Assembly (NCBI GenBank): GCA_964356495.1
Contig: CAYHHR010000015.1
Location: forward strand, 1-19,597
Origin: JAKANM01 sp964356495
GTDB lineage: Bacteria; Patescibacteriota; Patescibacteriia; Magasanikbacterales; GWA2-37-8
Direction of reading: 5' to 3'
Length of the DNA stretch: 19,597 bases
Shown here: piece after piece, positions 11,920-18,502 of the stretch
How positions within the stretch are numbered: position 1 is the first letter of the stretch
Layout of the letters: every line of letters starts with the position of its first letter
Made by a program: the position numbers and the translations under genes
Notes under the pieces: generated by a model
Seen by the model: the letters and a program-made list of their open reading frames with translations, nothing else
What the model was told of the DNA's origin: nothing
The model's database searches: none

Positions 11920-14097
11920 ATGAAATTATTGATCGTTGAGTCGCCGGCAAAAGCGAAAACAATTTCAAAATATTTAGACGGGAAATATACCGTCAAAGCT
12001 TCTGTCGGGCATATTCGTGACCTACCAAAAAGCAACAAAGCTGCCATCGATATCGAAGGTGGTTTTATTCCTAATTACGAAATTTCTAAAGGCAAAGAAA
12101 AAGTGGTTGCTGAAATCGAAGCGCTCGCCAAAAAAGCTGATGAAATCCTGCTCGCGACCGACCCCGATCGAGAAGGTGAAGCGATCGCCTGGCATTTGGC
12201 CGAGCTTATCGGAAGCAAAAAGGCAAAATCAATACAACGCGTCGTTTACCATGAAATCACCAAAGAAGCGATTGAGGACGCACTCAAACATCCCCGACCA
12301 ATCGACCAAAACTTACGACAAGCACAGGAAGCGCGTCGCGTCCTCGACCGTCTTGTGGGCTACGACCTTTCCGGCCTCATTTGGAAAAAAGTCCGCTACG
12401 GCCTATCGGCTGGACGAGTGCAGTCCCCCGCCTTGCGTATATTAGTAGAGCGCGAACGTGAAATTCGTGCGTTCAAGCCGGAACAATTCTGGGTTATCGA
12501 AGCTCTTGTTGAGGGTGAAAAGAAAATCCAGTTTACTGTCATCTGTGTTGAAGAGCCGCGCGATAAAAAATTGGTAGACAAAATTATTGAAGTCGGAAAC
12601 GCTAAAGATTGGATTGTAAAAGATATTTCCGAAAGTGAAGCGAAGCGTAGTCCGAAAGCTCCTTTCATTACTTCAACCCTCCAGCAGGCGGCGAGCTCAC
12701 GTCTCGGCTTCGCACCATCACGCACTATGGGTATCGCTCAGAAGCTCTATGAGGCGGGACACATTACCTACATGCGTACTGACAGCACCACGCTCAGCGT
12801 CTCTGCCCAGGAAAATATTGCGAGTGTCGTCGGTAAAAAATTTGGCAAAAATTTGTACGAAGCCCGCACCTTTGCTAAAAAAAGTAAAAATGCTCAAGAA
12901 GCGCACGAGGCCATCCGACCTACACACTTCGACCTTGAATCGGCAGGGGTTACTGACGAGGCTAACAGTCTTTACCAATTGATCTGGCAAAGGACCGTCG
13001 CGAGCCAAATGACCGACGCAAGGATACTGCGAAGCAAAATTCTCGTTCAAGTTGGCGCCGAAGGTGAAATCCCAAACTTTGCCATCAACGGTACTCGGGT
13101 GCTCTCGCCTGGCTGGCTTTTAGCTGATCCGGATGCTCGCGGTGAAGATGTTGAATTGCCAAAAGTGACAACTGGAGAAAAATTAAAACTGATCGATTTG
13201 AAAACCCAGGAAAAAGCGACTGAACCTCCACCTCGATACAGCGAGGCGGGCCTAGTGAAGGAACTCGAGAAGCGAGGAATCGGCCGACCATCTACTTACG
13301 CCTCAATCATCAAGACCATTGAGGATCGCGGATACGTCACCAAAGAAAATAAAGCGATGAAGCCGACTGACACCGGCGAAGTGGTAAGCGGTTTCCTTGA
13401 GGAAAATTTTGCCAACTACATCAGTGATTCTTTCACCGCAGAAATGGAGGACAAGCTCGACGACATCGCCAACGGCTCACGAGAGTATTTAAAAACACTC
13501 AGTGAATTTTACAAGCCTTTTCTCAAAGAGGTAAAATCAAAAGAAAAGTTAGAAAAGGCGACCAATCTTGGCGAGGGTCCGAAAGAATTCCCTTGTCCAA
13601 TCTGCAAAGGACCGATGATTATAAAACTGGGAAAAGCTGGGCGATTTTTGAGCTGTGCAAAATTCCCGGACTGTCTTGGCGCCCGAGCAATTGACGGCAA
13701 AGAACTCGAGGGCCCGAAAGAAACTGGCGAAGATTGTCCTGAATGCAAAAAGGGAAAGCTCATTGAGCGTGATGGAAAATTTGGCCGTTTCATCGCCTGC
13801 AACAATTATCCAAAATGTAAATTTATCAAAAAAGACGCAGAGCTTGAAAAGAAAAATTCAACCGGTGTGGTTTGCCCCACATGCAAGGACGGCATGATGA
13901 CTGAACGCCGTGGCCGCTTTGGGCTTTTCTACAGCTGTTCAAACTATCCAAAATGTAAAAATGCAATAAAAGCCAAGCCGACAGGAAATCTTTGTAAACT
14001 TTGCGGAGCCTTGATGATGCTTGGCACAAAAACCATCCCTGAACGTTGCTCGGTAAAAACCTGTCCAAATCACAACCCCCACAAACTCGAAAAGTAA
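11920..14097 (+). CDS. topA: DNA topoisomerase I (type IA)
   Basis: A 725-aa enzyme that relaxes negative supercoils through a 5'-phosphotyrosine intermediate. The Toprim domain has E7 in 'LLIVESPAKAKTI' and D81/D83/E85 in 'ATDPDREGEAIAWHL'. The core shows 'EARRVLDRLVGYDLSGLIWKKV', 'GLSAGRVQSPALRILVERE', the catalytic tyrosine Y284 in 'YMRTDSTTLS', 'EAHEAIRPT' and 'ELEKRGIGRPSTYASI'. The C-terminus carries four Cys-rich zinc-binding motifs (from ~551): CPICKG..CAKFPDC, CPECKK..CNNYPKC, CPTCKD..CSNYPKC, and CKLCGA..CSVKTC. The length is typical for bacterial TopA with three to four zinc ribbons. Neighbours are unrelated; it is a single-gene unit with its own promoter. No sign of damage. Confidence 0.97.
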   Translation: MKLLIVESPAKAKTISKYLDGKYTVKASVGHIRDLPKSNKAAIDIEGGFIPNYEISKGKEKVVAEIEALAKKADEILLATDPDREGEAIAWHLAELIGSKKAKSIQRVVYHEITKEAIEDALKHPRPIDQNLRQAQEARRVLDRLVGYDLSGLIWKKVRYGLSAGRVQSPALRILVEREREIRAFKPEQFWVIEALVEGEKKIQFTVICVEEPRDKKLVDKIIEVGNAKDWIVKDISESEAKRSPKAPFITSTLQQAASSRLGFAPSRTMGIAQKLYEAGHITYMRTDSTTLSVSAQENIASVVGKKFGKNLYEARTFAKKSKNAQEAHEAIRPTHFDLESAGVTDEANSLYQLIWQRTVASQMTDARILRSKILVQVGAEGEIPNFAINGTRVLSPGWLLADPDARGEDVELPKVTTGEKLKLIDLKTQEKATEPPPRYSEAGLVKELEKRGIGRPSTYASIIKTIEDRGYVTKENKAMKPTDTGEVVSGFLEENFANYISDSFTAEMEDKLDDIANGSREYLKTLSEFYKPFLKEVKSKEKLEKATNLGEGPKEFPCPICKGPMIIKLGKAGRFLSCAKFPDCLGARAIDGKELEGPKETGEDCPECKKGKLIERDGKFGRFIACNNYPKCKFIKKDAELEKKNSTGVVCPTCKDGMMTERRGRFGLFYSCSNYPKCKNAIKAKPTGNLCKLCGALMMLGTKTIPERCSVKTCPNHNPHKLEK

Positions 14098-14138
14098 GAA
14101 TGTGGATGGCTAGACGTGTAGATAGCTTAACTCAGTAC

Positions 14139-14176
14139 ATACAAAAGTCTGATGCGGTCGCATTAAACTTTTGTAT
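14139..14176. repeat. Long hairpin between convergent topA and the PaaX-like gene; contains the ATACAAAAGT motif
   Basis: ATACAAAAGT (14139-14148) and ACTTTTGTAT (14167-14176) are exact reverse complements; inside, TGATGC/GCATTA extends the stem with a GGTC loop. Outer GTGTAGATA (about 14116) and TATCTACAC can extend further. Possible bidirectional terminator, but the same decamer recurs at the promoter of the regulator gene (14787-14796), so it may instead be its operator. Confidence 0.65.
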
Positions 14177-14190
14177 CTACACCCATTGTT

Positions 14191-14760
14191 CTAAATACTC
14201 AAACCAAATCGCTCTATCAACCACCCGTCATTTTCAATGCTATCGACAATCAAATAAAGTAAATCCTTGCCGATCTTGAAATCGGATTTAAGTAGTGTAA
14301 CTAAATCTTCGCAATCGTAGGGATATACCCAGACACTATTTTGGAGGCGCACAAAACCAATTGCAACCAGTGTCAACCTTACTTTATCGCGAATATCTCG
14401 TTTTTGCTCACTAATATCAAAAATCAGGACTCTCCATTTTTTGTCCCATCGCTTCGGTTTTTTGGTTTTGTAATCAAGCCGTTCGAGTTGCCGAAGTTTT
14501 GTTTCGCCCGCTGGAGTGAGACTCAAAAATCCTTTCGCGTAAGCAAGAAGGCCTGCCTTAACCAAATTTTGACGAGAAGTCTTGATAGATTCTTTAAAAC
14601 GAGGTTTGGGAACAAATCCCATCTTGACCATAGCACCAATTACATTTGGAGCAACTATCGCGACGCTCAGCAAGCCTGCAGTTGCAATTGTTTGTAAAAC
14701 AATTTTCTGCACGGCAACATTTCGGCTTTTTCTTTTTGAGATTTGCTCCATCTGCCCCAT
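14191..14760 (-). CDS. PaaX-like transcriptional regulator with Cas2-like C-terminal domain
   Basis: A 189-aa protein from ATG 14760. The N-terminal half has a winged-helix pattern: 'FKESIKTSRQNLVKAGLLAYAKGFLSLTPAGETKLRQLE'. The C-terminal half, 'WDKKWRVLIFDISEQKRDIRDKVRLTLVAIGFVRLQNSVWVYPYDCEDLV', is the ferredoxin-like domain that PaaX shares with Cas2. Such proteins are frequent in Parcubacteria and often annotated as Cas2; there is no CRISPR array or other cas gene here, so a repressor is more likely. Upstream of the winged helix a hydrophobic stretch ('IATAGLLSVAIVAPNVIGAMVKMG') is present. Longer in-frame starts up to 14946 would run through the promoter (TATAAT 6 nt before this ATG) and are rejected. 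Probably autoregulated via ATACAAAAGT. The regulated ligand is unknown. Confidence 0.85.
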   Translation of the reverse strand: MGQMEQISKRKSRNVAVQKIVLQTIATAGLLSVAIVAPNVIGAMVKMGFVPKPRFKESIKTSRQNLVKAGLLAYAKGFLSLTPAGETKLRQLERLDYKTKKPKRWDKKWRVLIFDISEQKRDIRDKVRLTLVAIGFVRLQNSVWVYPYDCEDLVTLLKSDFKIGKDLLYLIVDSIENDGWLIERFGLSI

Positions 14761-14766
14761 ACATAA

Positions 14767-14798
14767 ATTATACACGACCGTGTAAAACTTTTGTATGT
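14767..14798 (-). promoter_or_regulatory. Promoter of the PaaX-like gene with candidate operator
   Basis: Minus-strand TATAAT (14772-14767) lies 6 nt before the ATG. ATACAAAAGT (14796-14787) overlaps the -35 region and is embedded in ACATACAAAAGT (14798-14787), a 12-mer identical to 14137-14148 plus. Confidence 0.55.
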
Positions 14799-14831
14799 TG
14801 ACACATACCAATAAAGTGTGCCTGACCAAAA

Positions 14832-14859
14832 TTGACAGAAAAATAATCAAGCGTAATAT
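14832..14859 (+). promoter_or_regulatory. Promoter of the 55-aa gene
   Basis: TTGACA (14832-14837), 16-nt spacer, TAATAT (14854-14859). Divergent from the PaaX-like gene promoter. Confidence 0.65.
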
Positions 14860-14906
14860 TTGATACGGCCAGCACAAAGTGAACAACCTCAAAGGAAAGG
14901 CTCTGC

Positions 14907-15074
14907 ATGCACCCTCCTGAAACTGATGAACAAACATCGGAAACACCTGCCCCTGTCGGCCAAAGTCAGTGGCTGGGAGAATACCGCAGGAAACTGCGTG
15001 GAGATGGAGATGGCGGTCCGCATCACCACAGTGAACCCGACCACCTTGAGAACCCCGGTCGCCTCGGCGACTAA
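14907..15074 (+). CDS. Small hypothetical protein, 55 aa
   Basis: ATG at 14907 preceded by AAGGAAAGG with 6-nt spacing, the best ribosome binding site in the window; TAA at 15072-15074. The product starts MHPPETDEQTSETPAP and is disordered-looking: acidic/Pro-rich at the N-terminus, a short amphipathic segment 'QWLGEYRRKLRG' (~21-32), then a Gly/Asp/His-rich part with 'GDGDGGPHHH' and an acidic tail. No Cys, no membrane span. It has its own promoter (14832-14859) and a strong terminator (15100-15130), so it is very likely expressed. No family recognised; metal binding through Asp/His or binding to a larger partner is speculative. Confidence 0.72.
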   Translation: MHPPETDEQTSETPAPVGQSQWLGEYRRKLRGDGDGGPHHHSEPDHLENPGRLGD

Positions 15075-15099
15075 CCTTCGGTCTTCACAACCTTCCCGA

Positions 15100-15130
15100 A
15101 CGCGCACCTTCAGTGCGCGTTTTTCTTTTG
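15100..15130 (+). terminator. Terminator of the 55-aa gene
   Basis: ACGCGCAC (15100-15107), loop CTTCA, GTGCGCGT (15113-15120) and TTTTTCTTTT. Confidence 0.9.
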
Positions 15131-15131
15131 C

Positions 15132-15164
15132 AAAAAAAAGCGCCCCGATCGAAACCGGAACGCT
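15132..15164 (-). terminator. Terminator of lysC
   Basis: On the minus strand AGCGTTCCG (15164-15156), 8-nt loop, CGGGGCGCT (15147-15139) with two G-U pairs, followed by a T tract. It abuts the convergent terminator of the 55-aa gene. Confidence 0.85.
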
Positions 15165-15183
15165 TGAATCAAATCGCCAGAAA

Positions 15184-16494
15184 TCAGCGAACGAAAGTGC
15201 GGTAAATTGCCCTCACCGCTTTCTCGTAGTCACAGTTTCTAACACCGATTATAATGTTCATCTCGCTTGAGCCCTGATTGACCACCTTGACATTAATGTT
15301 CGCTCGAGCGATCGCGCGCAAAACCCGTGCGCTGGCACCAATTCGATGAACCATGCCACGGCCCACAACAGCAATCAGGGCCACCTCTTTTTCAACCGTA
15401 ACCCGGCCCGGGGAACAGACCCTGGTAATTTCCGCAACAACCCCATCGAGTTTATCCCCCAACTGCCTGTCATCGATGATGACGCTAAGGGTGTCAATAC
15501 CGCCGGGCATGTGCTCAAAACTGATTCCACGCTCTGCAATTACCTTGAGCACTCTTTCGCCAAAGCCGATTTCCTTGTCCATCAGCCTCCTTTGGATTCT
15601 GATGATAGTGAAATTTTTCCGGCCGGCGATACCGCTGATTGTTGCATGGCCGTTCTTTACGTGCCGACCAGAATCCGGAACAATTCGCGTGCCGGGATCT
15701 TGTGGACGATTGGTGTTGCGAATGTGGGTTTCGATGCCGGCATCTTGAACCGGAAACATCGCTTCCGCATGGAAAACTTCCGCTCCCATGTAGGCCAATT
15801 CGCGCAACTCATCGTAGGTAATTAAACGAATGTGCCGAGGATGTTCAACAACCCGAGGGTCGGCCCTCAGAAGGCCAGACACATCTGTCCAATTCTCGTA
15901 GCGCCTGGCATTTACAGCCTGCGCCACCAGAGCACCGGTAATGTCGGAACCGCCCCGAGAAAAGGTCTTGATGGACCCGTCCGGAAGCGAACCGTAAAAC
16001 CCAGCGATAACCGCCCGCCGTCCTTTGAGCGCGGCAGCCAAGTGTCCGTTGTCCGAAGAGTAACGTCCCTCCCGATCCAAATGAATGCACCCTGCCGGAT
16101 CGATAAAATCATAGCCGAGTGCCTCGGCGAGAATTTTGGCGTTCAGAAACTCACCGCGGCTTGCGAGAAAATCCGAAGTGGCATCAAGATGCAGGTTTTG
16201 AGCAATCTTTGCCATCTCGGCATGAATATCGAGAGACAGACCAAGACCTGTGACAATCTCGACGAAGCGGGCTGTAATTGCCTGCTGGATTTCTTCGCAC
16301 GGCAAACCACTGCGATAGCACCGAGACCAATCCAAAAGCATGTCCGTCACCTTTTTGTCACCAGGGGTCATTTTACCCGGAGCTGAAACTACGACATATC
16401 GTCGGGCAGGATCGGCCCGAATAATTGCAACGACCTTACCGAATTGCTTTGCATTAGCAAGAGAGCTTCCACCAAATTTCGCAACAATGCTCAT
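15184..16494 (-). CDS. lysC: Aspartokinase (LysC-type)
   Basis: A 436-aa enzyme phosphorylating aspartate, the entry to Lys, Thr, Met, Ile and diaminopimelate synthesis. The amino acid kinase domain (1-~270) shows 'IVAKFGGSSLANAKQFGKV', 'VVSAPGKMTPGDKKVTD', 'SRGEFLNAKILAEALGYDFID', 'FSRGGSDITGALVAQAVNA' and 'WTDVSGLLRADPRVV'. The C-terminus has paired ACT domains ('VLKVIAERGISFEHMPGGIDTLSVIID' and 'GRGMVHRIGASARVLRAIARANINVKVVNQGSSEMNIIIGV'), normally the site of lysine or threonine feedback. The ATG at 16494 is chosen because AAGGAA precedes it and the protein begins MSIVAKFGG; a frame extending to 16533 adds unlikely residues. Single gene with promoter, leader and attenuator upstream. No homoserine dehydrogenase fusion. 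Confidence 0.95.
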   Translation of the reverse strand: MSIVAKFGGSSLANAKQFGKVVAIIRADPARRYVVVSAPGKMTPGDKKVTDMLLDWSRCYRSGLPCEEIQQAITARFVEIVTGLGLSLDIHAEMAKIAQNLHLDATSDFLASRGEFLNAKILAEALGYDFIDPAGCIHLDREGRYSSDNGHLAAALKGRRAVIAGFYGSLPDGSIKTFSRGGSDITGALVAQAVNARRYENWTDVSGLLRADPRVVEHPRHIRLITYDELRELAYMGAEVFHAEAMFPVQDAGIETHIRNTNRPQDPGTRIVPDSGRHVKNGHATISGIAGRKNFTIIRIQRRLMDKEIGFGERVLKVIAERGISFEHMPGGIDTLSVIIDDRQLGDKLDGVVAEITRVCSPGRVTVEKEVALIAVVGRGMVHRIGASARVLRAIARANINVKVVNQGSSEMNIIIGVRNCDYEKAVRAIYRTFVR

Positions 16495-16549
16495 ACGCTT
16501 TCCTTTGTAAAGAACCGTTTGTTTTTCACCCACAGAACCTCAAGGCCTG

Positions 16550-16641
16550 TGGAAAACAAAATAACCCTTTTCGAGAGTTATTTTTTGACATCGTTTTGAT
16601 TAAAGAATCTTTTTTAAACAATGGCAAGAAATAACCCTCGA
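16550..16641 (-). promoter_or_regulatory. Ribosome-mediated transcription attenuator of lysC
   Basis: Minus strand: segment 1 (16641 down to 16616, final leader codons) can pair with segment 2 (16596 down to 16571) over 26 positions with two mismatches and two G-U pairs; the loop is 19 nt. Segment 2 overlaps the left arm of a terminator: AAAATAACTC (16584-16575), loop TCGAAAA, GGGTTATTTT (16567-16558), followed by GTTTTCC. The two folds are mutually exclusive. A further CCACAG/CTGTGG hairpin lies between terminator and lysC. Confidence 0.75.
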
Positions 16642-16694
16642 GTGAGAATCCTAGTTTTAATGATCTTCTTTACAACAAAAAGTGCCAATCTCAT
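16614..16694 (-). CDS. Lys/Ile/Thr leader peptide of lysC (26 aa)
   Basis: ATG at 16694 and TAA at 16616-16614. It starts MRLALFVV; residues 9-14 are K-K-I-I-K-T and the rest R-I-L-T then R19-G20-L21-F22-L23-A24-I25-V26. Lysine (three), isoleucine (three) and threonine (two) codons cover the end products of the aspartate pathway. R19-G20-L21-x-L23-x-I25 matches the dapA leader at the same codon numbers. The -10 box TACACT lies 7 nt before the ATG, so the leader is probably translated from a leaderless mRNA. The last codons encode antiterminator segment 1. An in-frame extension up to 16886 crosses the promoter and is rejected. Confidence 0.72.
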   Translation of the reverse strand: MRLALFVVKKIIKTRILTRGLFLAIV

Positions 16695-16701
16695 AATTTT
16701 G

Positions 16702-16730
16702 AGTGTACCAGAGTGCTTTTTGAAAGGCAA
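16702..16730 (-). promoter_or_regulatory. Promoter of the lysC leader
   Basis: Minus strand TTGCCT (16730-16725), 17-nt spacer, TACACT (16707-16702). Its -35 box is 3 bp from the -35 box of the divergent rsh promoter. Confidence 0.55.
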
Positions 16731-16733
16731 ACC

Positions 16734-16762
16734 TTGCCCCCACGCCTTCATTGGAGTAGCAT
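16734..16762 (+). promoter_or_regulatory. Promoter of rsh
   Basis: TTGCCC (16734-16739), 17-nt spacer, TAGCAT (16757-16762), 8 nt before the rsh ATG. Confidence 0.45.
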
Positions 16763-16770
16763 AGATAGCT

Positions 16771-18294
16771 ATGATAACTACACATGTAGATGAACTCCTA
16801 GACCTGCTCCAGCGTCCATCCGTGGCCGACAGCGCCCTGATTGCCAAGGCGTATAGTTTTGCTGAAAAAGCCCACGCGGGCCACAAACGATCTTCAGGTG
16901 AACCCTACTTCTTCCACCTTTTTGAAACAGCCAAAACTCTTGCCGAACTCGGCATGGGAGCCATAACCATTTCTGCCGGACTTCTCCACGATTCAATTGA
17001 AGACGTTGATGTAAAATCTGAGGTAATCGAGCGCGAATTTGGAAAAGAAATTCGCTTCTTGGTGGAAGGAGTAACAAAACTCGGTAAACTCCACTACGGC
17101 GGAAGCGAACGCTACACGGAAAGTCTCCGAAAATTGTTCGTGGCAATGTCAAAAGATGTCCGCGTACTTATCATCAAACTAGCTGACCGACTTCATAACA
17201 TGAAAACTATCGGCGATCTGCCGAAAGAAAAGCGTGACCGAATCGCCCTTGAAACCCTGGAAATTTACGCTCCACTCGCCTACCGACTCGGCATTAGAAA
17301 AATAAACCGTGAACTGGAAGATTTGGCGTTCCCTTATGTAAATCCAGAGGAGTATGACCGTGTCAAAAAATTACTCAAAACAAAAAGTCATGAAAAAGTG
17401 CGCCACTTGGAAAAATTTCATAAATCAGTCAAGCGCGAATTGGCTCGAGAAGGAATCATTCACACGCACAGCAGTTATCGCCTCAAGGGATTATACAGTC
17501 TTTACCGAAAATTACTTAGAAAAGAATGGGATATTGAAAAAATATATGACATTTCAGCACTTCGCATAATCGTTCCTACAATTTCTGATTGTTATCGCGT
17601 ACTCGGTGTGATTCACAGCGTTTGGCGACCACTACCTGGCAGAATCAAAGACTACATTGCCTTCCCCAAACCAAATAGTTACCGAGGGATTCACACAACC
17701 ATTTTTACGGGAGACGGCGGCATTATTGAAATGCAAATTCGAACCGAGGAAATGCACCGCAAAACAGAATACGGTATGCATTTTGAATACAAAGAAACAA
17801 TTACAAACCCGAAGCCAAACTTCGGTAGTGTTGCGTGGGTAAAAAGTTTTTTCCCTTCCTTTATTCTCGGTAACAAGGAAATAAAAGCGGAACAAAAAAA
17901 GCCAGACAGCGTCGTTCCTCCATGGATTCGGGAAATCGGCGAATACCATAAAGAAGTCACGGGTACGCAGGAATTTATTGGAGATATAAAAACTGATTTT
18001 TTCAGTAACCGTGTATTCGTATTCACACCAAAAGGAGACGTAATAGACCTGCCTGCAGACTCAAGTTCCATAGACTTCGCTTACGCAGTGCACTCAGATA
18101 TAGGTAACCACATGTCGGGAGCTAAAGTAAACGGAAAATTAGTTTCCATAGACACTCCGCTTCAAAACGGCGACATAGTTGAAATAGTTACCAAAACCGG
18201 TTCTCACCCAACTGCTAAGTGGCTTGAAATAACCAAAACGGCTATTGCAAAAAAACATATTAAAATGATGCTCGGACAAAATTCTCTTCACTAA
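16771..18294 (+). CDS. RelA/SpoT homologue, (p)ppGpp synthetase/hydrolase
   Basis: A 507-aa alarmone enzyme. The N-terminal HD hydrolase domain keeps its metal ligands: H35 region 'KAHAGHKRSSGEPYFFHL', 'AGLLHDSIEDVD' (H73, D74) and 'KLADRLHNMKT'. The synthetase domain (~220-350) shows 'SSYRLKGLYSLYRKL', 'ISALRIIVPTISDCYRVLGVIHSVWRPLPGRIKDYIAFPKPNSYRGIHTTI' and 'IEMQIRTEEMHRKTEYGMHFEYKE', matching RelA/SpoT except that HWxYK is FEYKE. A TGS domain follows (~418-478, 'VFVFTPKGDVIDLPADSSSIDFAYAVHSDIG'). The zinc-finger/helical and ACT domains of long Rel proteins (~700 aa) are absent, so ribosome sensing may differ. Both active sites look intact, suggesting a bifunctional enzyme. Promoter is back-to-back with that of the lysC leader. 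Confidence 0.93.
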   Translation: MITTHVDELLDLLQRPSVADSALIAKAYSFAEKAHAGHKRSSGEPYFFHLFETAKTLAELGMGAITISAGLLHDSIEDVDVKSEVIEREFGKEIRFLVEGVTKLGKLHYGGSERYTESLRKLFVAMSKDVRVLIIKLADRLHNMKTIGDLPKEKRDRIALETLEIYAPLAYRLGIRKINRELEDLAFPYVNPEEYDRVKKLLKTKSHEKVRHLEKFHKSVKRELAREGIIHTHSSYRLKGLYSLYRKLLRKEWDIEKIYDISALRIIVPTISDCYRVLGVIHSVWRPLPGRIKDYIAFPKPNSYRGIHTTIFTGDGGIIEMQIRTEEMHRKTEYGMHFEYKETITNPKPNFGSVAWVKSFFPSFILGNKEIKAEQKKPDSVVPPWIREIGEYHKEVTGTQEFIGDIKTDFFSNRVFVFTPKGDVIDLPADSSSIDFAYAVHSDIGNHMSGAKVNGKLVSIDTPLQNGDIVEIVTKTGSHPTAKWLEITKTAIAKKHIKMMLGQNSLH

Positions 18295-18310
18295 AGCGCT
18301 ACGCGCCCGT

Positions 18311-18401
18311 GAAAATTATCTTCGGCTCACTTAACGAAAAATTCAAAACTCGTCGCCAGCTCCTCAAACAATTGAATTTTTCTCCTCGCCTAGTAATTTT
18401 C
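18311..18401. repeat. Nested inverted repeats downstream of rsh
   Basis: Outer pair GAAAATTA (18311-18318) / TAATTTTC (18394-18401); inner pair AAAAATTCAA (18337-18346) / TTGAATTTTT (18372-18381). The linkers hold GGCGAGGAG- and GAGGAGC-like purine runs on the minus strand, like those near 10570-10620. No ORF in 18295-18440. Candidate genome-wide intergenic repeat family. Confidence 0.65.
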
Positions 18402-18447
18402 AAGGCCGCTTCGCTAACCCGTTCAGAGAATTGTCCTCGCTGAGAGA

Positions 18448-18482
18448 ACACCCCCAACTTAAGAAAGTTGGGGGTGTAAAAG
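18448..18482. terminator. Bidirectional terminator between convergent rsh and parB
   Basis: ACACCCCCAACTT (18448-18460), loop AAGA, AAGTTGGGGGTGT (18465-18477), perfect 13 bp. T tracts are weak on both sides, but the position between convergent genes fits. Confidence 0.75.
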
Positions 18483-18502
18483 AAACCATGACACAAATTC
18501 CG

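Noticed and set aside
14191..14760. CRISPR-associated Cas2
   Set aside because: The Cas2-like fold is present but fused to a winged helix as in PaaX, and no repeats, spacers or other cas genes are in the window.
14761..14946. N-terminal extension of the PaaX-like protein
   Set aside because: The extra residues would run through a TATAAT box 6 nt before the chosen ATG and through the divergent promoter of the 55-aa gene.
16495..16533. Longer aspartokinase start
   Set aside because: Adds residues absent from the family; AAGGAA precedes the ATG at 16494, after which MSIVAKFGG is the usual beginning.
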